Shown: one piece after another, positions 28,401 to 34,482 of the stretch
Numbering within the stretch: the first letter of the stretch is position 1
Layout of the letters: each line of letters opens with the position of its first letter
Source: an uncultured Prevotella sp.
GTDB taxonomy: Bacteria > Bacteroidota > Bacteroidia > Bacteroidales > Bacteroidaceae
Length of the DNA stretch: 64,000 bases
NCBI GenBank assembly: GCA_944319915.1
Contig: CALUEY010000008.1
Span: forward strand, 23,230-87,229
Reading direction: 5' to 3'
Made by a program: the position numbers and the translations under genes
Notes under the pieces: model-generated
What the model saw: only the letters and a program-made list of their open reading frames with translations
The model's database searches: none
What the model was told of the DNA's origin: nothing

Positions 28401-28629
28401 CCATGTTCTCCACACCGTTGATGCTTTCCTCCAGCGGTGCGAGCACGGAGTTCTTCACCGTCTCGGCATCGGCTCCGGTATACGTGGTGCGCACCGAAAC
28501 GGTAGGCGGAGCCACGTCAGGATACTGCTCGATAGGCAGCGAGATCAGTCCTATGAGGCCCAGTATGACGATGACGATGGATATCACCGTAGAAAGCACC
28601 GGGCGCTTTATGAAGTTTGTAAATGTCAT
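25432..28629 (-). CDS. RND multidrug efflux pump (HAE1/AcrB family)
   Basis: Inner-membrane proton-driven exporter of 1065 residues with twelve membrane segments and two large periplasmic loops. The N-terminus FIKRPVLSTVISIVIVILGL and the TM4 segment LLAIAIVVDDAIVVVEAV, which carries the proton-relay Asp pair, identify the HAE1 family, as do PDVAPPTVSVRTTYTGA and the C-terminal GLLAKNAILIVQFA. Drug substrates cannot be predicted. It lies between adaptor (49 bases upstream) and channel genes. Confidence 0.95.
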   Translation of the reverse strand: MTFTNFIKRPVLSTVISIVIVILGLIGLISLPIEQYPDVAPPTVSVRTTYTGADAETVKNSVLAPLEESINGVENMDYMESTADNSGSASITIYFRQGANADMCAVNVQNRISQAQSQLPAEVTRVGVTVNKRQSSQVIMYALVSPDGRYDDEFITNYNEINVVPALKRIGGVGDVMSPGMKTYSMRIWLKPEKMKQYGLMPSDISAALAEQNIEAAPGTFGQESQMAFEYTMRYTGRLKTAEEFKNIILTSDLTGQTLKLKDVADVELGGLQYTVSMRNNNMPSVMGMVQQIAGSNANEIATNVKAQLETLSKDFPPGLTYDINYDVTSFLYASIEEVVFTLVFTLALVFLVVYVFLQDFRSTLIPLIAVPVSLIGTFLFLNLFGFSVNLLVLSALLLAIAIVVDDAIVVVEAVHAKLDLGYKSSLTASIDAMNEISGAIISITLVMAAVFVPVSFMGGVSGTFYREFGITMAISIVISALNALTLSPALCAVFLKPKSEDGSQRKLSPVDRFHLAFNTAYDKVLGKYKKGVERMTRKPLLVFGIVILGIVALVATMSTTRSGLVPDEDTGVVFCTISMPPGTSVHRTQQVIDQVDAMLASNPAVQSRQQIQGYNFISGSGSDQATFIIKLKDFDERNDAQSAQAVLGMIYAQTASIKDAQILAFAPPMIPGFSANNGVSLVMLDRTGGDINHFFGIVQQYLAELNKRPEIQMAMTSFNSSYPQYMINVDVAKCKQAGISPSTVLTTLQGYYGGLYASNFNAYGKLYRVMIQGTADSRQRPEGLSNIYVRTTSGMAPVSEFCTMERVYGPSNINRYNMYTSISVTATVADGYSSGEAIQAVREVADSSLPQGYGYEFTGLTRTEANSSSSTGLIFLLCFVFVYLILSAQYESYILPLSVLLSVPFGLAGAFLFTQLFRHQNDIYMQISLIMLIGLLAKNAILIVQFALERRHTGMAITWSAILGAGARLRPILMTSLAMIVGLLPMMFAHGVGKNGNQTLGAAAIGGMLIGTMIQLFIVPGLFVVFQSLQEKFTPLKFDDEENDEVNTELAQYAHRPADYKKDE

Positions 28630-28678
28630 ATTACCTTATTAAATTATAGCCTCTTAAGAAATGCCACGTCCGTGGCTG

Positions 28679-29836
28679 TTACTTCTGCATGGCCCCCATG
28701 CCTTCCGCCTGCTTTATCCTCTTGGCGTACTCCTCGGGAGATATGGGCGATATTTGCGCCCCGTCGGTGAGCTTGGTGATGCCGTTGGTCACATACTTGT
28801 CGCCGGGTTTCAGTCCGCCGGTCACGATATAGTTCACCCCGTCGTTCTGCGGCTCCACGGTTATCTCGGTGTACTTCACCTTGTTGCCGTCGCCGAGGAC
28901 GTACACGAAGAGCTTGTTCTGCAGCTCAACGGCACAGCTCTTCGGTATCACCACGGCCGCGCTGTCGGTGCGCTTCACCACGATGGAGCCCGAGCCGCCG
29001 CTCTTGAGCAGGTGCTCAGGGTTGGGGAACTGAGCTATCACCTGCACGCTGCCGGTTGCCTGGTCTATCACTCCGCTCACCTTGGCCACCTTTCCCTCGT
29101 GCTGGTAGGTGGTTCCGTCGGCCAGCTGCAGGTACACGGGCGGGTAGTTGTTGATGGCGTCGGCCATGCCTCCGGCGTTCTTGGCCATCTCGAGCATTTC
29201 CTTCTCGTTCATCGAGAAGTAAACCTCCATCGTGCTGATGTTAGACACGGTGGTGAGGGCCTGCGCGCTGGAGCTGCTCACGAGCGCGCCCACCTTGTAG
29301 GGGAGCGTGCCCACAACTCCGTTGGCGGGGCTCTTCACATAGCAGAAGTTCAGGTTCTCCTTTGCCGAGGTGAGCGCGGCCTTGGCCTGTGCCAGCTGAG
29401 CCTCAGCGCTCTCGTAGGAGTTCTGGGCCGACTGCATCTCGTATGAGCCTATCACCTTGTTGGCAAAGAGCTTCTTGCTGTTCTCGTAGGTCAGCTTGGC
29501 GGTGTTGAGCGTTGCCGAGGCAGTGTTCACCGTGGCCTGGGCCTGGCGCACGGCGGCCTCGTAGGTCACGTTGTCGATGACGAAGAGCAGCTGCCCAGCC
29601 TTCACTGTTTGCCCTTCTTTAACGCAAATCTTGGTGATGAAGCCAGCCACCTTGGGCCGGATCTCCACGTCCTGAATACCCCTGATCACGGCAGGGTAGG
29701 TAGACTGCAGCGTGGCGCTCTGCGTGCTTACCGTCTGCACGGGATAGCTGTTGTCGCCAGTCATGGCGCCTTTTTTTCCGCAAGAGACGAAGAGTGCAGC
29801 TGCTGCCGCAATCAACAACATTTTGTTCTTTTTCAT
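28679..29836 (-). CDS. RND efflux periplasmic adaptor lipoprotein
   Basis: Membrane-fusion protein linking the pump to its outer-membrane channel, 385 residues. The signal MKKNKMLLIAAAAALFVSCGK has a lipobox Cys. The order is lipoyl half-motif (EIRPKVAGFITKICVKEGQTVKAGQLLFVID), a helical hairpin with QATVNTASATLNTAKLTYE, a second lipoyl half (FCYVKSPANGVVGTLPY) and a beta-barrel domain. I start at the ATG at 29836; the frame runs on to 29965 but crosses the promoter box at 29919-29926. First gene of the operon. Confidence 0.94.
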   Translation of the reverse strand: MKKNKMLLIAAAAALFVSCGKKGAMTGDNSYPVQTVSTQSATLQSTYPAVIRGIQDVEIRPKVAGFITKICVKEGQTVKAGQLLFVIDNVTYEAAVRQAQATVNTASATLNTAKLTYENSKKLFANKVIGSYEMQSAQNSYESAEAQLAQAKAALTSAKENLNFCYVKSPANGVVGTLPYKVGALVSSSSAQALTTVSNISTMEVYFSMNEKEMLEMAKNAGGMADAINNYPPVYLQLADGTTYQHEGKVAKVSGVIDQATGSVQVIAQFPNPEHLLKSGGSGSIVVKRTDSAAVVIPKSCAVELQNKLFVYVLGDGNKVKYTEITVEPQNDGVNYIVTGGLKPGDKYVTNGITKLTDGAQISPISPEEYAKRIKQAEGMGAMQK

Positions 29837-29918
29837 AACTTGATATATAACTATAAATGATTTGTTCGGACCGGCCCATGCAGGAAAACCCGGAAAGGGT
29901 GCATGGGTTTTCAGAGTG

Positions 29919-29926
29919 CAAAGATA
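29919..29926 (-). promoter_or_regulatory. Promoter -7 box of the efflux operon
   Basis: The minus strand reads TATCTTTG followed by C, 83 bases before the adaptor ATG. No repressor gene is adjacent. Confidence 0.6.
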
Positions 29927-30021
29927 CACAGAATATTCTAACGCGTGAAATATGCCGCCCCACATTTAACTATCTTTATGCACGGCCCGCTTTTCACATT
30001 AAAAAATAAGGTTGGGCAGCG

Positions 30022-31455
30022 TTAATTTTTACAAACCAGCCCCATTTCGCTTGCTTTCTCCTTGAGCAGGGCCATGAGCGGGGCGCGCTCGTTGGGCACG
30101 CTGTTGTCGAGCACGGCCTCCTTCAGCGCCTGCTTCAGCAGGCCCACCTCGCGGCATGGCTGCAGCCCGAAGAGCTGCATTATCTCGTTGCCGTCGATGC
30201 ATGGCTGCAGCAGCCGCTTGTAGTCGCGCTCCTTGAGGTCGGCGAGTTTCTCGCGCACCATTCGGAAGTTCTCGAGGAACATCCTCTTGCGTGCCTCGTT
30301 CTTGCTCGTTATGTCGGCCTCGCACAGCGTCATCAGGTCGTCGATGTCGTCGCCCGCGTCGTTCATCAGGCGGCGCACGGCGCTGTCGGTCACCTCGTCG
30401 TCGGCAATGGCAATGGGCCTCATGTGCAGGTCCACGAGCTTCTGCACGTACTTCATCTTGGCGTCGAGCGGCAGCGCCAGCCTGCGGAAAACCTGCGGCA
30501 CCATCCGCGCGCCCACGTAGTTGTGGTTGTGGAACGTCCACCCCTGCGCGGCGTCCCACCGCTTGCACCTCTGCTTGCCTATGTCGTGCATCAGCGCGGC
30601 CCACCGCAGCCACAGGCCGGCGCCCCGGCGGCTCACGTTGTCCACCACCTCGAGCGTGTGGTAGAAGTTGTTCTTGTGGCCCCGGGCCTCGGTGCGGCCC
30701 TCGTCGTCGAGCGCGGCCAGCTCGGGCAATATGAGCTGCAGCAGGCCCGAGCGGTGCAGGTCAACGAATCCGCGGCTGGGCGTGGGCGTCATCATTATCT
30801 TGTTAAGCTCGGCGCTTATGCGCTCGCCGCTCACTATCTTAAGGCGCTGGGCGTTGCGGCCGAGTGCGTCGAAGGTTTCGTCCTCAATCATGAAGTTGAG
30901 CTGTGCGGCGAAGCGCACGCAGCGCATCATGCGCAGCGGGTCGTCGGAGAAGGTTACGTCGGGGTCCATGGGCGTGCGTATGATGCCGTCCTCCAGGTCC
31001 TCCACGCCGTAGAAGGGGTCCACCAGCTCGCCGTAGCGCGCCTTGTTGAGGCACACGGCCATGGCGTTGATGGTGAAGTCGCGGCGGTTTTGGTCGTCCT
31101 CCAGGGTGCCGTCCTCCACTATGGGCTTGCGCGAGTCGTGGCTGTAGCTCTCGCGGCGCGCGCCCACGAACTCCACCTCCATGCCTCGCCACTTCACCTG
31201 CGCCGTGCCGAAGTTGCGGAACACCGACAGCCTTGCCTTCCTTCCGAGCGTCCGCTTCAGCTCCGATGCAAGCTCTATGCCGCTGCCCACCACCACCACG
31301 TCGATGTCGCCCGATGGCCGTTCGAGGAAGAGGTCGCGCACGTATCCGCCCACCACGTAGCACTCAAGGCCGAGCCTGTCGGCCGCGTCGGATATGGTGT
31401 GGAATATGTCTTGGTCGAGCGCCTCGGCCAGTTCTTCGTCTGTAAGTATCTTCAT
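30022..31455 (-). CDS. CCA-adding-type tRNA nucleotidyltransferase with HD domain
   Basis: Nucleotidyltransferase of the class II CCA/poly(A) polymerase family, expected to build or repair tRNA 3' CCA ends, 477 residues. The head domain has GGYVRDLFLERPSGDIDVVVVG with the metal-binding Asp pair, RRDFTINAMA, and an EDGIIRTPMDPDVTFSDDPLRMMRCVRFA segment. The C-terminal half carries an HD phosphohydrolase motif (NNFYHTLEVVDNV, ALMHDIGK). The ATG at 31455 matches the family; the frame stays open to 31668 through the promoter. This matters because tRNA-Pro in this window has no encoded CCA. Confidence 0.9.
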   Translation of the reverse strand: MKILTDEELAEALDQDIFHTISDAADRLGLECYVVGGYVRDLFLERPSGDIDVVVVGSGIELASELKRTLGRKARLSVFRNFGTAQVKWRGMEVEFVGARRESYSHDSRKPIVEDGTLEDDQNRRDFTINAMAVCLNKARYGELVDPFYGVEDLEDGIIRTPMDPDVTFSDDPLRMMRCVRFAAQLNFMIEDETFDALGRNAQRLKIVSGERISAELNKIMMTPTPSRGFVDLHRSGLLQLILPELAALDDEGRTEARGHKNNFYHTLEVVDNVSRRGAGLWLRWAALMHDIGKQRCKRWDAAQGWTFHNHNYVGARMVPQVFRRLALPLDAKMKYVQKLVDLHMRPIAIADDEVTDSAVRRLMNDAGDDIDDLMTLCEADITSKNEARKRMFLENFRMVREKLADLKERDYKRLLQPCIDGNEIMQLFGLQPCREVGLLKQALKEAVLDNSVPNERAPLMALLKEKASEMGLVCKN

Positions 31456-31481
31456 CTGTGGGTTTACTGCGTTTAGGGCTG

Positions 31482-31489
31482 CAAAGTTA
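31482..31489 (-). promoter_or_regulatory. Promoter -7 box of the tRNA nucleotidyltransferase gene
   Basis: The minus strand reads TAACTTTG followed by C, 27 bases before the ATG at 31455. This supports that start over the upstream ones. Confidence 0.65.
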
Positions 31490-31755
31490 GTGCAAAAAAT
31501 CCACATTTCGCCCCTCGACCAGTTTTTTTTGCGCCCGCGCACGTTGGCGTGGGCAAGGGTTAAGGATGCGAAAATACCCAACAAACAGCCCTCTGAGAAT
31601 CGCGCCTGCGCGGCCAAAGGCCAGGCTGGGCGCAAATGCGCCATTCTCGATGCCGAAACGCAACCCAATGGCCCTCAGCCCATTAACCATCGCAGCCATG
31701 GCTTTTGCACCGCCAATTGGTGCCCTTACGAGCCTTTCCGCACCAAAAAGAGGCT

Positions 31756-31840
31756 GCAAGAAAGGCGTTTTGGCTCTGCCAAACCAGCCGTTTGGCACAT
31801 CAAGAAAGCCCGTTTGGCCCGCCCAAACGGCACATATCGC
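31756..31840 (+). repeat. 22-bp dyad-repeat array, locus 4 (degenerate)
   Basis: Four recognisable units begin at 31756, 31778, about 31803 and 31821. Cores such as AAACCAGCCGTTTGG and AGCCCGTTTGG keep the family pattern. The last unit lacks its right half. Orientation is the same as in the other five arrays. Confidence 0.6.
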
Positions 31841-32049
31841 AGCGCGAGGCCGCCAACGATGGGGCGCAGAGGCCATCTCACGGCCCTTCCAAAGCTATTT
31901 CGCCGCGCGGCGAGGGTGTTTTTTTTGATGAAAAACATTTACCGTTGTCCACAGCCGCCGCGCCCGCTCAGCACTGCTGCGCAGCCGCGCGGCGTGTTAA
32001 CAATGCCTAATATTGCGGGGCCAAGTGGCCGTTTCACGCGGGGAAAATG

Positions 32050-32057
32050 TATTTTTG
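32050..32057 (+). promoter_or_regulatory. Promoter -7 box upstream of the lipoprotein/type III R-M operon
   Basis: TATTTTTG followed by C, 70 bases before the ATG at 32128. No clear TTTG box is present at the expected distance. Confidence 0.5.
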
Positions 32058-32127
32058 CAAGTAATTAACCACTGCGCAGCCGCAGCCGGCGAGCCGCGCC
32101 GCGCACCACCAAACCACCCACAACGCG

Positions 32128-32595
32128 ATGAAAAAGCATACATTGGCCATCATCATGGCCGCCTGCGCCCTCGCCGCCTGCGGCGGCAAGGCCGAATCAG
32201 AGGCCGGGCGGCTGCTCGAAAAGGCTGCCGCCGAGTTTGAAAACAAGCAGTACGACCGCGCGCTGCTCACCATCGACTCGCTGCGCCACGCCTACCCCAA
32301 CGCCATCGAGGCGCGCAAGCAGGCACTGAAGCTCTACCAGGACATATCGCTCAGGCAGGCGCAGGACGACCTGGCCCGCACCGACAGTGCCCTGCAGGCC
32401 GTAAAGGCGCGCTACGCCGTGCTCAAGGACTCGGTGGAGAAGAAGCGCGCCAGCCTCACGGCCACCGAGGAAGAGCTGAGCGAACTCAACCTCACGCGCG
32501 TGAGGCGCGACTCGCTGCAGGTGCGCTTCGACACCCAGTGCGCCAAGATAAAGTACATACACAAGAAACAGAAGGAGGACCAGGGCGCGCAATGA
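32128..32595 (+). CDS. Hypothetical coiled-coil lipoprotein preceding the R-M genes
   Basis: A 155-residue predicted lipoprotein of unknown function: MKKHTLAIIMAACALAACGG gives a lipobox with Cys at about residue 18. Residues 25-70 resemble one TPR-like helical pair (AAAEFENKQYDRALLTIDSL). The rest is highly charged coiled coil (VEKKRASLTATEEELSELN). Its TGA stop overlaps the ATG of the type III methyltransferase gene (ATGA at 32592-32595), so translation of the two is coupled. Base composition is that of the host. Whether it has any role with restriction is unknown. Confidence 0.75.
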   Translation: MKKHTLAIIMAACALAACGGKAESEAGRLLEKAAAEFENKQYDRALLTIDSLRHAYPNAIEARKQALKLYQDISLRQAQDDLARTDSALQAVKARYAVLKDSVEKKRASLTATEEELSELNLTRVRRDSLQVRFDTQCAKIKYIHKKQKEDQGAQ

Positions 32596-34475
32596 TAAGG
32601 GACATAATGGCAAAGAACGCCGGGGCAGACCCCGCGGCGCGCCGGGTGGCTGCCCTGCGCGAGCTGTTCCCCGAATGCTTCGGCGGCGACGGCAGCCTTG
32701 ACCTCCGCCTGCTGCAAGAGGCCGTGGGCGGCCCCGCCGCCACCCGCGACGACGGCTACTCGCTGCGCTTCCTGGGCCGCGACTACGCCAACCTGCTGGC
32801 ATCCATCGACACGGAGACGGTGATACAGCCCGACGAGGAGCACAACGCCCTGCCCGAGAACCGCGACAGCCGGAACATCTACATAAGCGGCGACAACCTC
32901 GACGCGCTGAAGCACCTGCTCAAGTCTTACGCAGGCCAGGTGAAGTGCATCTACATCGACCCGCCATACAACACCGGCACCGACGGATTCGTATACACCG
33001 ACCGCTTCAGCTTCACACCCGAGCAACTGGTGCAGCGGCTCGGCATAACCGAAGACGAGGCCCGGCGCACGCTCAGCATGACCTCAGCCCACAGCGCGAG
33101 CCACTCGGCCTGGCTCGCGTTCATGTCGCCGCGCCTGCAGCTCGCGCGCTACCTGCTATCGCCCGACGGCGTAATCTTCATCAGCATCGACGACAACGAG
33201 CAGGCCAACCTGCGCCTGCTCTGCGACTATGTGTTCGGCGAGGATAACTTTTTAGCCAACATTGTGTGGAAACACACACAACAAAGCAAAAACGACGAGC
33301 GCTTCTTTTCACGCCATCACAACGAGATACTCGTTTATGCTCGTAACAGCGAGGTACTGTCGAACTTCCGATTTGACCGGAGTGACAGTGACAACACAAA
33401 CTATTCAAACCCTGACAACGACCCCAAAGGGCCGTGGCGCAGCGGCGACGTGAGAAGTCCCAATTACAGAAAAACTCTCTGTTTCGATATAATCGCTCCC
33501 AACGGAAACGTCATAAACCCACCAACCAACGGGTGGAGATGGTCAAAAGAAAGTATTGAACAGAAAATTTCTACCGGCGAAATCATTTTCAACAAAGCCA
33601 ACACAGGCATAATAAGGAAAATATATCTGTCCGAGCAAAAAGGCAGGACACCAGAAAATTTGTGGGAAGGCGATATGTATGGCACTACACGGCAAGCATC
33701 TGCAGAGATAAAAGCACTGTTCGATGGAGTCCAAGTATTCGACACACCAAAGCCGACACAGCTTATTAAAAGAATTATCACCCTCACAACCACAAACGGA
33801 GACATAGTGGTTGACTTCTTTTCCGGCTCTGGCACAACAGCCGATGCCGTCATGCAATTAAATGCCGAAAGCCCGAATCAAGACTCTTCTTGCCGAAAAT
33901 ACATCCTTGTTCAAATGCAAGAAGAATGCAGCAAAAGCAGTGATGCCTACAAAGCCGGCTTCCGCACCATCGACGAGATAGGCATGGAGCGCATAAAGCG
34001 GGCCGCAAAGAAGATAAGGGAAGAGCACCCCGGCACCAAGGCCGACCTCGGCTTCCGCCACTACACGCTGCGCGACGTGCCGCAGAAAGTGCTTGACCGC
34101 ATGGAGACATTCAACCCCAACGAGGCTTCTTTCGCCGACAACCTGCTCGAAACGTTCGGCCTCGGCACCGTGCTGGCCACGTGGATGGAGCGCGACGGAT
34201 ACGGGCTGACAGCCCGCCCCGAGCCTACCGACCTGGCCGGATATGCCGCCTATACCTGCGGCGACCACCTGTACCTGCTGCACGCCGGCATGACCGACGA
34301 TGCCATAACGGCGCTCGTTGACCGCTATGCCGAGCCTACGGCGTGGAATCCGCACAACATCGTGGTGTTCGGATACAACTTCGGCTTCGGCCAGATGGAC
34401 GCTCTGCGCACCAACATACCGCTACTCGCCGACGGCGAAAAGCAGGTAAGGATAAACATCGACGTAAGATACTGA
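32592..34475 (+). CDS. mod: Type III restriction-modification methyltransferase (Mod)
   Basis: DNA adenine methyltransferase and specificity subunit, 627 residues. Motif IV (IDPPYNTGTDGF, about residue 123) comes before motif I (DFFSGSGTTADA, about residue 410), the order of beta-class enzymes such as type III Mod. The segment between, encoded by about 33250-33950, is the target-recognition region. It is much richer in A/T than both flanks, suggesting that this part was swapped in from elsewhere. The start is the ATG overlapping the lipoprotein stop; an upstream in-frame start at 32538 would lie inside that gene. The res gene follows after seven bases. Confidence 0.92.
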   Translation: MIRDIMAKNAGADPAARRVAALRELFPECFGGDGSLDLRLLQEAVGGPAATRDDGYSLRFLGRDYANLLASIDTETVIQPDEEHNALPENRDSRNIYISGDNLDALKHLLKSYAGQVKCIYIDPPYNTGTDGFVYTDRFSFTPEQLVQRLGITEDEARRTLSMTSAHSASHSAWLAFMSPRLQLARYLLSPDGVIFISIDDNEQANLRLLCDYVFGEDNFLANIVWKHTQQSKNDERFFSRHHNEILVYARNSEVLSNFRFDRSDSDNTNYSNPDNDPKGPWRSGDVRSPNYRKTLCFDIIAPNGNVINPPTNGWRWSKESIEQKISTGEIIFNKANTGIIRKIYLSEQKGRTPENLWEGDMYGTTRQASAEIKALFDGVQVFDTPKPTQLIKRIITLTTTNGDIVVDFFSGSGTTADAVMQLNAESPNQDSSCRKYILVQMQEECSKSSDAYKAGFRTIDEIGMERIKRAAKKIREEHPGTKADLGFRHYTLRDVPQKVLDRMETFNPNEASFADNLLETFGLGTVLATWMERDGYGLTARPEPTDLAGYAAYTCGDHLYLLHAGMTDDAITALVDRYAEPTAWNPHNIVVFGYNFGFGQMDALRTNIPLLADGEKQVRINIDVRY

Positions 34476-34482
34476 CCGAGAA

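Larger units (their letters stand above)
31456..32127. other. Intergenic gap with repeats between divergent genes
   Basis: Contains the promoter of the nucleotidyltransferase gene (31482-31489), a 22-bp repeat array (31756-31840) and a promoter-like box for the lipoprotein gene (32050-32057). Long open frames here have no protein-like composition. Confidence 0.5.
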
